Shown here: piece by piece, positions 1-10,891 of the stretch
Layout of the letters: each line of letters opens with the position of its first letter
Numbering within the stretch: the first letter of the stretch is position 1
Source of the DNA: Humulus lupulus
Taxonomy: Eukaryota; Streptophyta; Magnoliopsida; Rosales; Cannabaceae
Direction: 5' to 3'
Assembly: GCF_963169125.1 (NCBI RefSeq)
Contig: NC_084798.1
Location: 100,891,970-100,955,969 of the forward strand
DNA length: 64,000 nucleotides
The notes under the pieces: generated by a model
What the model was told of the DNA's origin: nothing
Database searches by the model: none
What the model saw: the letters and a program-made list of their open reading frames with translations, nothing else
Position numbers and translations under genes: made by a program

Positions 1-2294
1 GTAAAGAAGTTCAAAGTCTAACTGGAAGGGTGGCGGCTTTGAATCGTTTCATTTCAAAATCCATTGACAAGTGTCTGCCATTCTACAACTTGCTCAGAGG
101 AAACAAAAAATTTGAGGGGATCGATGAGTGCGAACAAGCATTCCACGACCTAAAAATGCATCTGGCTGAGCCCCCCGTATTATCTAAACCTATGTCTGGA
201 GAATCTTTGTTCCTTTATTTGGTCGTGACAGAGAATGCAGTCAGCGCCGTGTTAGTTTGAGATGAATATCGTGCTCAGAAACCAATTTATTATGTAAGCA
301 AGAGACTTCTTGGAGCCGAGTCACGATATCCTCTGATAGAGAAGATGGCATTCTATCTGATATTGGCTTCCAGAAAGCTCCGGCCATATTTCGAGTCCCA
401 TTCAATTAACGTCTTGACTGACCAACCTTTAAGGCAGGTTTTGCAAAAACCTGAAACGTTGGGACATCTTTTAAAATGGACCATCGAACTTATCTAGTTC
501 AAGATATTGTACATGCCACAGACCTCAATTAAAAGTCAGGCCCTTACTGATTTTATGGCTGAATGCACCGGTTTTCAAGAAGAGTTCTTGAGGGAGCCGG
601 TGCAGGAATTATGGAAAATCTTCGTTGATGGATCGTCAAACGAGAATGGATTAGGGCATCGATTACATACAACTCTGAGGTTCAAATTTGAGGCATCCAA
701 CAACAAAGCTGAATATGAGGCCTTACTAGCAGGAATGAGGGTAGCAAGAGAACTTAAGGCGAAAGTCATCCAATGCTATAGCGATTCCCAACTCGTGGTC
801 AATTAGGTATTGGGAGAGTATCAAGCCCGAGGTACCAAAATGGCGGCTTACCTAGCTAAGGTAAAGGGAGAATTGTCAGAATTTGAGTACAGCTCAGTTG
901 AACAGATACCCCATGAGCAGAATTCTAATGCTGATGCTTTGGCATGACTTGCTACCACAAAAGAGGCTGAGACATTGAATGTGGTGCCAGTGGAGTTCTT
1001 GGAGAGCCCGAGCATGACAAGAGAAGTGATAGAAGTCGGAATGATCGACATAAGGCCGATTAGGATGACTCCCATAATGGAATACCTCGCAACTGGAAAG
1101 TTACCTGACGACAGAAAAGACGCGAGAAAAATACTTTATCAAGCTCCTCGGTACATAATAGTAGATGGAACCTTATATCGACGTGGTCATTTGTTGCCTC
1201 TCCTACAATGTGTTCTACCCGAGGAAGCCAAAACCATTTTACAAGAAATACACGAAGGCTTTTATGGAGATCATGTTGGGGGACAAAACTTGGCATTGAA
1301 GATACTGAGGCAGGGCTATTTCTGGCCCACTTTAACGAAAGACTCGATCTCGTATGCTCAGAAGTGCGACAAATGCTAGTGTTTCGCCATGGTTGCTCGA
1401 GCTGCTCCGGTTGAGCTAACAATGATTTCATCCCCATGGCCATTTGCGGTATGGGGAATCGACCTAATAGGCTCCCTACCTATGGGAAAGGGGGGAGTTC
1501 GTTATGCGGTGGTGGCGATCGACTACTTCACGAAGTGGGTAGAAGACGAGCCTCTGGCAACCTTCACTTCAAAAAGAGTCCTGGACTTCGTGGTAAAGAA
1601 TATTATATGTCGGTTTAGGCTTCCTAAAAAGATCGTGTCAGACAACAGGACACAGTTCGACAACGATCTCTTCACTGACTTTTGTGAAAAATATGGCATC
1701 ACGAAGAGTTTCTCATCAGTAGCATATCCGCAAGCCAACGGGCATGTCAAGGTTGTAAACAAAACCCTTAAGGCAAGCCTGAAGAAGAGGTTAGATGAAG
1801 CCAAAGGATTATAGCCCAAACAGCTCCCGCAAGTGCTTTAGGCCTACCGGACTTCTCACAGGACCTCCACGGGGCATACTCCTTTTTCCTTAACTTTCGG
1901 AAGCGAGGTCGTACTTCCAATCGAAGCCATGGTAGCTACTCACAGGCAAAGGACATTTAATCAACAACAGAATGATGGACTACTTAACGCATCTCTGGAT
2001 CTAATTGAAGAAAAACGAGAGGAGTCGTAGTTACAGCTCGCCCATTATCAACAAAAAATCACTCGCTATTTTAATTCTAAAGTTGAAGGGTGCAGACTTG
2101 GATTGGGCGACCTAGTTCTCCGAAGAATCTTTTTGGCAAATAAAGGCCCCAAGGATGGTGTATTGGGCCCAAACTGGGAGGGACCATACCAGGTCGTAGA
2201 AGTTTTGCGTGAAGGAACTTTCAAGATAGCTCAACTGAATGGGGAAGTAGTCCCACGGGCCTGGAATGCTCTACATTTGAAAAAGTATCATTAA
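1..2294 (+). pseudogene. Tat-1 pol fragment: RT end, RNase H, second RNase H, integrase
   Basis: Pol polyprotein remnant that would have made and integrated element cDNA. It begins at the RT C-terminus (VQSLTGRVAALNRF), then RNase H (KPIYYVSKRLL, LRPYFESH), the Tat-type second RNase H (VDGSSNENG, NNKAEYEALLAGM, YSDSQLVVN, so its acidic residues remain), the integrase zinc region (CDKC), the DDE core (WGIDLIGSLP, VSDNRTQF) and a C-terminus ending WNALHLKKYH. The third catalytic integrase residue looks lost: Lys stands where Glu is usual in ANGHVKVVNK. One reading frame is kept to the end but holds eight stops, near 258, 495, 804, 945, 1377, 1812, 1839 and 2028. About 11 residues are missing after NENG. 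Not functional. Confidence 0.92.
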
Positions 2295-3029
2295 TAGTAC
2301 CACCATCAATGTAAGGCGTATTTATAAAAGTCGTTTTTATTAAATAATAGATGGATTATTAGATAACTATTTCTTAGTGCTGTTATTGCAAGCTCGTGTT
2401 CTCGTATTTGTAAAAGCAACAAAGAAAGTTTATACATTCTGGTTACTTGGGGGGCACATAACTGAAGTTGGCAAAATTAAGCCTGCTCGGATAAGATCCA
2501 AAAACTTAGAAGCTTGGAAAAATTGATTATTCAACAAATTTTTAAAGCTCGAGTTTTTAATAAACCTAGCGCGAACTAAGTTTAAATCATTTAAAACCCT
2601 GGACGTAACCAAGTCCGAAACTTAGAAGTGTGGAAAAATTGATTATTGAACGACTTTTTAAAGCTCGAGTTGTCAATAAACCTAGCGTGAACTAAGTTTA
2701 AATCATCAAAAACCCTGGATATAACTAGCTTCGAGGCCTGATTCTTAACAGGTATGATACAAATAAGCAAACAAAAACTTGGATATAACCAAGTTTGATA
2801 AGATCTATCTCGATCTAAAAGTCAAAACCTAAAGTCTTGAATGTACAAGAGTCTAAGGATTCATAAGCATGAGAAGTTAATAAAGGAAAGATGAATGGAT
2901 CAAAAGTTAGATATATATTAAAATAAGACAAACAAATATATTGTCACATTGAGGAGAAAAAATCTCGAACTAAGCCCGAAGGCAATTGTTTAATATCAAA
3001 AGACTTAGACAATTACAAAGAAAATAATA
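2295..3029. repeat. Tat-1 post-pol spacer with two ~116-bp tandem copies
   Basis: Non-coding spacer between the integrase stop and the 3' end of the antisense gene. Two adjacent imperfect copies of about 116 bp cover roughly 2502-2617 and 2618-2733; both contain CTTAGAAG, AAAAATTGATTATT, AAAGCTCGAG and AACCTAGCG. Tandem repeats in this untranslated part are known for Tat elements. A G-rich motif at 2445-2460 (ACTTGGGGGGCACATA) resembles the element's polypurine tract. No gene is seen. Confidence 0.7.
2445..2460 (+). other. internal PPT-like G-run (Tat-1)
   Basis: ACTTGGGGGGCACATA lies just after pol and shares CTTGGGGGGCA with the true polypurine tract at 9136-9151. It could be an old tract left when the antisense module entered the element, or a second plus-strand priming site. 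Function is inferred only from the match. Confidence 0.45.
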
Positions 3030-3555
3030 TCATTGGACCTCGTCAGCTCGCCCCGCAAAAGTGATCTCCTTGCCGTCTCCCTCTGTCGCTCTGAATGCCT
3101 CACCAGTCTCTAAGGGTTCTTGCAAGAACCGAGCCTTAAATTTAGCTAGGTACGGATCCCAGAGCTTGGGTTCCATAAAAAAGAAGTTCCCCTTCTGGTT
3201 GAAAGCCCAGCAATGGTATAGCATCTCCTCCATGGCTAATGATGACACTGCCTTTTCTTCCTTGGCTTTAACTTCAACCTCGAGTAGTTTTGCTTTGAGC
3301 TCACCAATCTCGACCTGAAGCCGTTCAACACGATGGTTCGCTTCTGCGGTCTGAGCTTGGGAGGCAGATAGTGCGGTCTTTGCAGCTTGCTCTTTTTTCT
3401 TGGAAAGAGGTGAGAGCAGCTGTCAAGGCAGCTTTGGCGGCCTACTCAACTTCCTTAGTAGCATTCAAGGCGACTTTGGCAGCATCCAGCTCGGCCCGGA
3501 GCTCTTCATTTCTGGCCCTATCACGAGTTATGTTGCGGTATTGGGCTAGGACGGA

Positions 3556-3619
3556 CTACAAAATAACAAAACAAGTCAAAAATATAAGATGAAGAAAATA
3601 GTAAAAAAAAATTCATCAC
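3556..3619 (-). other. candidate intron in Tat-1 antisense gene
   Basis: On the minus strand the donor is TTTG|GTGATG and the acceptor TTTTGTAG|TCC after a T-rich tract. Splicing joins the exon ending at the FESAIGMNL region to the coiled-coil exon. About 64 bp, near the lower limit for plant introns. The acceptor is convincing, the exact donor less so. Confidence 0.5.
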
Positions 3620-4087
3620 CAAATATGGGAAAAGAACTCATGGTGAGGTTCATCCCAATGGCGGACTCAAAGACATTTTTTGGGCTGCGCTCCTCTATGG
3701 TTCTCAGTTCCCTCACACTGGCTTTATAGGAATGGCCCACCATATGAGTCGATGTCTCATATACGATAACCCGAAAGGCTTCAGGGATCTTTTCCAGGTC
3801 CTGAGGATCAACCAGTATTCGGATGGTGGGGGCATCTGTTTGTATTACTTGAGGCATGGGTCGAGGTGGGGGAGGGGGATCCTGCCCAACGATGACAGAG
3901 GTCATCGGAACTGGTTCTCGAGCTGAGCTCGTGTCCTTACCCTTAGTAGGGGATTTTGAAGTATTCCCCGTTGCAGTGGTGGCCTTCTTCGCCACCCTGG
4001 GCCTCTTCACGATGGGGCCCGTGCCGATTTTCTTAGCCTGAAAGGCAGTCCGTAGGTCGGGAGCTCCGATCGATTCCATCTCTTCGC

Positions 4088-4170
4088 CTAAAAAGAACAA
4101 ATGAAGTTAGTTCACATAAATGATGCTTTAAAAACATATATAAAGAAAGAGGAGGAAACAAAGATCCTAC
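4088..4170 (-). other. candidate intron in Tat-1 antisense gene
   Basis: The donor CCGGAGG|GTAGGA and the acceptor TTCTTTTTAG|GCG on the minus strand join the Ser-rich acidic exon (IDSSSSPEG) to the next exon (GEEMESIGAPDL). About 83 bp, with a pyrimidine-rich 3' end. Confidence 0.6.
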
Positions 4171-4707
4171 CCTCCGGGCTAGAGGAGGAATCTATTATCA
4201 CCAGCTCGGGTGTTTTGACCGGGATAGGCATGACTTCCGGCCTTAGAATTAATGGAGGAGAAGGGGAATCTAAAGTTAATATTTCTTTGATCCTAAGGGG
4301 TTTAGGTCCTTCCCCGGGGCTGGATTCGTCTACGTATTGTCTGAACCGAGGGGCAAATGCACCCTGTAGCAAAGAAGTCCAGGTCCTACGGTTTGTCCCG
4401 TATTCTTCAAAAATGGCGAATCTAAAGTTTAGGGTGTTATCAACTACTACAGTGCCTCTAGGGTAGCTATGGTCATAGCGTACCACTAGGTGATCTACGC
4501 ACTGGAGAAGGGTTACATTTAGGTCCAGGTTAGTAGGATGGTGATTAACAAGCTGGCTCGGGTTATAGAAAACTAACTTAAAGTTGACAACAGCCCTATC
4601 TAACTCCGTAAAAAGGTATGGGTTACCTTGGCCGGATGCTGCCCTAGAAGCAGCCCGATCAGCAGTCGGGTCCAGATCAGATCCTTGATCAGCCTCGGGA
4701 GCCCTTC

Positions 4708-7053
4708 TGTAACGCCCTACTTCCTTAGAGCTGTTACTAAGTGAGTTTAACATGTGCAATTAACTCACTAATCAATGTTTTATGTTAAAAGTGTAGCTAA
4801 ACTGTAACAAAATGAGTCATCTAAAGACATTTGATATGAAAATGTGGTCATTTATTGAAAACATAAAGCGCTATACATTTGGGATCCCAAAATATGGTTT
4901 AGAAAATACTTTGCATCTTAAAATACATTTAAGGTCGACCTAAGCAACAAATCAACCAAATACATTATATTTTCCCAAAATGACCCTGGTCGTGGTAGCC
5001 AGGTAGGCCGAACATGTACCCATCGCTTCACGCTCTCCGTACTCATGGTTGGTTGACCTTTCCTTTGCCCTTACCTGCACCACAAAGCACCCATGAGCCG
5101 AAGCCCAGCAAGAAAACTCAACATAAAACAGATAACATATGCATATCTATTAACATCATATAAAAAAGCAGCCAACAGGCTAAACACATAGCGGTCATGT
5201 CGTCCCAGGCACTTTACCAGGCCCTAGGTTCGTGGTCTTCCCCGAGAGGATGACTTCAGCATTCTAGGAGGGTCTCGCCCTAATGGCTTGCACTCCGCAT
5301 GCTAAATGCCGTTCCTGGCCCCTTGCCGTACTCGGCTTCCTGCCGTTCTCGGCCTTCATCATTTCTGACCTTCGCCATTCCCAGCCTTCGCCATTCATTC
5401 ACAAATATGCATTACATAGCATAAAATCAATAGATATTTAAACATAAACAATAGGGCTACGCCCTGATATTCGATCAATAGGGTCGTGCCCTACAATATA
5501 AGCAATAGGACCACGCCCTGCTCTATGGGTATAACATTTTTCTTACATGTGTCCCGAGCTTCTTGAGCACCGCAATACCGAGCATAGTCCTCTAACCCGA
5601 GCCTCGCTGAAAACCTAGTCACAACACACAGGTAATGTTCTCGTTACTAACCAACTCATAATCGTACCCCGGAACCAATCCCGTGCTTTCGGGACCTCCC
5701 GTTTCCCCACACGAGGTGGCGAAAGCGTCCCCCAAGCCCTCTGGGCCAAAGCCCTAAAAACACAAAATTCAAGGCCCTGAAAATGTCCTGTCCTGAATCA
5801 TCCCAGTGCCGCGGCTCAAAAGAACAGGGCCGCAACACTCATACGCGAACCCAGAAAACTGGGTTTCCCACCATTTTCCCCGAGTCAAAACTTACCCAAA
5901 TCATTCCCCAAGTATATCCAAGTTCCAATTCGACCCAAAACTCCAAATAAACAACATAACAACACATAAACACTAGAATCAAACTCAAACACACATCCTA
6001 GCTCCAAATTACCTAGTGGTTTAAAATTTCACAAAAACTTAAACCACACCAGAAACTCATTTCAAAATTCAAAGGAATCCTTACATTAAGTAGGAATTTG
6101 ACCCTGAGCTGCTTCCAATCCCACTCCAAGCTTAAATTCATAGATTCCTAAGCTTAAGCTTCACAAAACTTCATCCCAAAACCAACAAAGTAGAACCCAA
6201 ATTCAACTCACAACCACATCACTTCCTAACATAATTCAACAGAGAAATTGAGTTAAAAGCTTACCCTTGAACTTAACTAAGCCTCTGAACTAATTCCCAG
6301 AATTCCAAGCTGCTAGCCTCCCAAATTCCAGCCTTGAACTCTTGAATTTCTGGCCTAAAGTCCTTCAACACCAAGCACCATGGAGAGAGAGAGTGTGTGA
6401 GCCGAATGAGAGAGAGAGAGAGAGAGAGATAAGAGTTCTTTTGATTCTTTTCCTTCCTTTCCTTCTATTTCATCTAAGTCTTTCTAGAGTTCCATCTCCC
6501 AAACTGTGTATATCCACTTGCCAAAAGGTCTAGATTGCCCCTTAAGTATATCTAATCCTCAAGTGCCACAAAGGGCAATTTTGTCATAAGCCATATCCTG
6601 CTAAGTCCTCGAGTACTCCTACAAATCCTCATTAATCCCGACATATCCAAATCATTACTAAATTACTACCCGTTACTCAATAAATCCCAAACTCATATTA
6701 TATACCCAAAATACCCCTAGGCTCCTCCCGAGTCGGGTATTCGACCTCGATGTGACTTTCTAGCTAAATTTCTCCCTAGGACTGTCTCGGATCGTGCATC
6801 ACAGATATATCACCACTCACTCATGGTGTCAATCACAATATTAACAAATATAACATTTATGCCCTCAACAGGCTGAAATTACAAACATGCCCCTAATAGC
6901 CAAATGAGGCCCACATGCATATTTAATCCACATAAACATGCATTTCTAATCACATACTCATCAAAATCACATATTAACATAATAAATCAATTATTGCCAT
7001 CTAGGCACGCTAATCAAGGCCCTAAGCCTTATTAGAAAATTTGGGACGCTACA
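4708..7053 (-). mobile_element. solo LTR, Tekay/Del-like family
   Basis: Begins TGTAACGCCC and ends GGGACGCTACA, flanked by a perfect 5-bp duplication CCTTC (4703-4707 and 7054-7058). It sits inside an exon of the Tat-1 antisense gene. Its reverse complement matches the start of the LTRs at 19823 and 26646 (CTAATAAGGCTTA.GGGCC), so it is in minus orientation. It also shares the internal 'TTTTCTTGCTGGGC' and 'GGTGCAGGTAA' segments. No internal coding region is present, as expected after LTR-LTR recombination. A GA microsatellite lies at about 6409-6429. Length is 2346 bp. Confidence 0.92.
6409..6429. repeat. (GA)n microsatellite
   Basis: About ten uninterrupted GA units inside the solo LTR. 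The related LTR at 32586 has a GA run at a similar place (near 34233-34250), so this is an LTR feature and not a later insertion. Confidence 0.85.
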
Positions 7054-7325
7054 CCTTCTTTTCCGAATGAGAGGGCCCTCAGCCTCTTCCCCGTCGGTGT
7101 CCTCAGTGGTTGGCACAGCCTCTTGTGAAGAGGGAAGCTCGGGAATCACCGGAAGGGGAACTTGGGTCCTCAGGGCTAGTGTCTGACCTTCATCGATCAG
7201 CTTACATGCTAACATGGTGGCATCGTTCACGACCTGGCGATAATCCGTTTTGCCAGGGGGAAGATTGGATAATTTCTTGTATTGACCCTCGAGGGTCACA
7301 TATTTGTTCGTCCTCGCAAATATGG

Positions 7326-7425
7326 CTGCACGAGAAATAAACACAAGTAAGACATGTACAAAAAAAAGAAATATTTTAAAGGAACAAAAATTCACGAACT
7401 GAATTTGCAAAGATAGGAGATTTAC
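7326..7425 (-). other. candidate intron in Tat-1 antisense gene
   Basis: Minus-strand donor GACCTC|GTAAAT and acceptor CTCGTGCAG|CCA after a long T-rich tract, about 100 bp. Splicing joins SEIANTDTSNDL to AIFARTNKYVTLEGQYKKL. It follows the conserved N-terminal domain; an intron also follows that domain in the copies at 39578-39708 and 51440-51516. Confidence 0.6.
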
Positions 7426-8213
7426 GAGGTCATTTGAAGTATCAGTGTTCGCAATTTCTGAAGCCATCCAACATAAAGAATAGATCTTTGTAGTCGTTTG
7501 GATGACTGGGAAGCTCAATGAAGGGGGCGGAGTTTGGAAACCGCGTGAGGTAATAAAACCTGACACCTCGTCCTCTCTGATCAGGGCTAGCTTTGAGGTA
7601 GAAAAAGTATAATATGTTTTCCGGGGTGGGGACCTCCCACTCGTACTTCGTAAATAAATACTTTAGCCCCGCCATAAGCCTGTAGAAGTTTGGGGGGGAG
7701 TTGGAAAGGAGCCAGTTTTACATAGTTTAGGAAATCTACGAAGTACTGGTCCAAGGGAAGGAAGGCACCAGCCTTCAAATGCTCATCGCTCCAGGCCGCG
7801 TAGTCATCTTGGAAAGGGGCACAACTCCTTTCCCCTTCGAATGCAGGTCGGGCGAGGAGAACGCCATCTCCGATCTCTATGTTGTGGCTCAACATAATCT
7901 TATTCACCTTCCCTTGAGTAGTGATTTTTGAGATGATGTACTTGACCTCGAAGAACGCATTGGGGTCGACGGGAATTTCTTTCTCCACTACTGTACCGAA
8001 ATGCAGAATGGGAGAGTCAGGGACGACCTGCTTCCCTTTGTCTTTGCGTTGGGTAGATGAGCTCATGGATTTCTTCTTTGGGGGGGCCATCAGATCAGCT
8101 GACGACAAAGTGGCCTAGTTAGTAGGTGACCTAAGATTATCTATAACTATGTTGTGAGGGTACGGACGAAATGGTTTATTTTTGTTATACGAGCTAAAGT
8201 TAGCCTCAGCCCC

Positions 8214-8276
8214 ATCGCATGATGCCACGCGATAATCATGTGATGCCATGTGATAATCGCGTGATGCCATGCGATA
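8214..8276. repeat. three ~21-bp tandem units in the antisense leader
   Basis: Three units of the pattern TGATGCCAYGYGATAATCRYG lie between the antisense start codon (8108) and its TATA-like box (8874-8884). CpG-rich and partly self-complementary. The Tat-3 antisense leader holds a different minisatellite in the same relative place. Confidence 0.75.
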
Positions 8277-8873
8277 TCCTAGGCTACATGCCTCGGTTTT
8301 TCAACAGTCCCTTGATATTTAGGGATCCGTGTGTCAGAAATGTCAGGCCACTACTTTCCTCTGAAAAGCAGTTTTGTGCAAAACTGCCTAAGGAATCGTA
8401 ACCCTTAAGCTACCTGGTATTAAACCTAGAGACCTTACAATTTTTATGCCCCTAAACAGGTATTTCCTAAACCTATTTGACATTAGAACTACCCCATATT
8501 AACCCATAAAGTTACCCAATTTTATGAATACTTCTTTTGTAAAAACATATTCGGTTTCACTTATGGAGCCTAAAAGCTGAAACCTATTCCCTATTGGCAT
8601 TCATAGAAGCCTAACAATAACGAACGATGAATATTGCTAAAAAAAAGATGAAAAAGAAGTTTCTTTGGGTCATGAAAGATAGAGATACTTACAAGAAATG
8701 TGTTCGACGACTGGGGGATATAGATTCTGATCGCGGAAAACTCCTGGAACGCTTCTAAGTAATCTAAGCACGATGAATAGTTCTGGGAATTTTGGGGAAG
8801 AAGAAGGAAGTTTGAAAAGTGCGAAAAATGGGTATTTTTTGAATGCAAAGGTGGTGAGGTCTTAGACTGATCA

Positions 8874-8884
8874 CCCTATTTATA
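8874..8884 (-). promoter_or_regulatory. TATA box of Tat-1 antisense gene
   Basis: The minus strand reads TATAAATAGGG about 770 bp before the antisense start codon. It points away from the 3' LTR and into the antisense gene. Comparable boxes lie before the copies in Tat-3 (42395-42404) and Tat-C (50082-50090). The transcription start is not known. Confidence 0.55.
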
Positions 8885-9135
8885 CGTAAACCATGGAAAC
8901 TGATCTAGATCGTTCGTTGGGGTTAATTCGAGATCCAAGGACCAGGGTTAAACAGACCACATGGCGACAAAAAGTTGACAAGACAATTATTACAGTCCTC
9001 GAAATCCGAACATATGCCAATTGCAGAAGACCACATGTCTAGTACTCGAGTAGTAGGCAGGCATGGTTTTATGTAGCAGAAGTTTAAAAGCCCTTACTGT
9101 GTAGGTCAGAAAATGATGACATCATACACGAGCAA

Positions 9136-9151
9136 GAGCTTGGGGGGCAAA
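9136..9151 (+). other. polypurine tract of Tat-1
   Basis: GAGCTTGGGGGGCAAA directly before the LTR start TGTTGTACC. The same CTTGGGGGGCAAATGT arrangement precedes the Tat-3 and Tat-C 3' LTRs, which confirms the LTR boundary. It would prime plus-strand DNA synthesis during reverse transcription. Confidence 0.85.
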
Positions 9152-9868
9152 TGTTGTACCATAATGAGTTCATTCACTCAGCTTGGGTACAGTTGGCAGA
9201 TAAATACGTGGAAAAGTAATCAAGTAGAATATCTAATTATTATCTATACGGATAGCTCGAGGTTCGTAATGGTCAGACTTGGTGTTAGGCGTCCTGACTT
9301 TACCACGAGCTACGAATAAGATAAGTCATCAAAGCACTAGCTCGAGGTCAGATAGCTGTCAGAATGCAAGCCCGTGGAAGATACTCAGCTTTGGTGATTT
9401 AGATATAACGCATACTGCATACGAAAGGATTCCCAAAGATTCAGGATTTGCTTATATGCTTATTCATGACCAGGCTCATATTTATTATCCAAGATAGTAG
9501 GACATATTTACTTTGTGATCAAATCATATCCCAATATTAATGGGAATTATTTGTATTGAATGTAGACATTATGTAAATACGTGATTGACTCACGCGGTTA
9601 CCCAAACCTGTCCATGGAATTCCCCTATAAATACTGGGAATATTGGACAGGAAAGGGAGGATTATTCGGTAATACCGAAACTCTGTCAAAATCGAGAGAG
9701 AAACAACAATAATATTGTCTCGTGGACTAGGTGGGTTTTAACCACTGAACCACGTAAAAGTTTTGTGTTCTTGAGTGAATTCTGATTATTTTTCATTACG
9801 GTTTACTATAAAGCACTAATCTGCCTTATTATTTTTTAATACACTGTTGGCAAAAAACCGCGTCAACA
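9152..9868 (+). repeat. 3' LTR of Tat-1
   Basis: 717 bp from TGTTGTACC to CGCGTCAACA, with TG...CA ends, directly after the PPT. A TATA box (TATAAATA) lies at 9626-9633 and would start the genomic RNA in the 5' copy. The end CGCGTCAACA resembles the other Tat LTR ends here (GCAGTCAACA, GCGGTCAACA), so these are related subfamilies. The partner LTR is outside the window. Confidence 0.88.
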
Positions 9869-10891
9869 AATTGATATAACCATATTATTTTTATCTGCTT
9901 GTTTGTGGTTAATTAATTTAGTATTATTATTTTAAATTTAAATAAGATATTAATTTTTTATTTATAATAATATGTTCACATCTATTTTTGTATACTTTTT
10001 TCTAAATTAAAGATATTTTATATAAAAATATCTTTTGTATATGAATATAAATTTAAATAATTATTTTTTAAATTAATTAAATATTATTCTCGATTGATAT
10101 TATTAAATATATTATTCTCGATGGATATTATTAAATATATTATTATTATTATATGTCAAGTTTTGATACAATTTGAATTAAATCTTATAATTATGATACA
10201 AAAGCTTATAGTCTCTCTCAATAATCATTCCCTTTTTTCAAAAGAGATACAAGTAAATAGAATGGAAAAAATATAAATTTACCATCCCATCAAAATATAT
10301 TGTTACATAGAAAATTTAATATATATATGTATTGTAATATCTTTTAGTAGCAATAATATATAATAACTTATCACGCATGCCAACTTCTAAAACTAACAAG
10401 TATGAATAATGTCACTGATCAATAACATATTCGCACATTTAGGAACTTACCATACAAGGTAAACAATAATCATGTCCAGAAATCCAATTCATCAAATCTA
10501 AATAAAGTAAACGGTCTCTATGTATAAATGAACTTAATAATAGGAAGCAAAAAACCCTTAAAACTTGACTTTATAGAATTAAGCTACTCAAGTTTCATTT
10601 GTTCCTAAGCTCAAATAATCAACAAATCAAAATCTGGGATACTGTCATTACCTTGACAATAATGTGATAAGTCAATTGAAGCAATTTTATTTGGCGAAAA
10701 CATAAATAATACCTATAAAGTTCGTCGTCAGATATATTTTAAATGACAATGTCAAAATTGGAAAATGTCACACGTTTTTTTTAATAAATAAAAGGAAAAT
10801 TCAAGTCAAAATCTCTAATATATTTCTACATTTTTTATTTGATTTATTTATGATTATTAAATAATTAAAAAACAAAATATCTAAAATCATT
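9869..10891. other. AT-rich non-coding DNA, possible Helitron body
   Basis: Long A/T runs with many TAAATA and ATTATT words and no convincing reading frame. The style resembles the AT-rich block at 12413-13300 on the other side of the nested Tat solo LTR, so both may be one Helitron-derived sequence cut by that insertion. I found no 5' Helitron end. Confidence 0.35.

Larger units (their letters stand above)
3030..8108 (-). pseudogene. Tat-1 antisense gene, spliced, coiled-coil protein, broken
   Basis: Gene running against its host retrotransposon. The N-terminal exon (from Met at 8108 or 8090) has a Lys-rich start, then LDQYFVDFLNYVKLAPFQL and PTPENILYFFYLKASP, resembling the plant putative gypsy-type transposon domain (my recollection of PF04195). 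Middle exons are acidic or Ser/Pro-rich. The last exon (about 3555-3030) is an Ala/Glu/Lys coiled coil ending with YHCWAFNQKGNFFFMEPKLW. Introns with GT-AG ends fit at 7425-7326, 4170-4088 and 3619-3556. Breaks are a one-base shift at the 7-G run 7692-7698, a stop inside the coiled coil near 3440, and the solo LTR insertion. The protein's role is unknown. Confidence 0.75.
1..9868 (+). mobile_element. Tat-lineage Ty3/gypsy retrotransposon (Tat-1), 3' part
   Basis: This is the 3' part of a Ty3/gypsy element whose 5' LTR, gag and first part of pol lie before the window. In order it shows decayed pol, a tandem-repeat spacer, a large gene on the opposite strand, a polypurine tract and the 3' LTR. 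A second RNase H domain after the normal one, and an antisense gene between integrase and LTR, are known marks of the Tat (Ogre/Retand) lineage. A Tekay-type solo LTR splits the antisense gene. The base pairs after the LTR (AATTG, 9869-9873) would be the target duplication, but its partner is outside the window. Confidence 0.88.
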
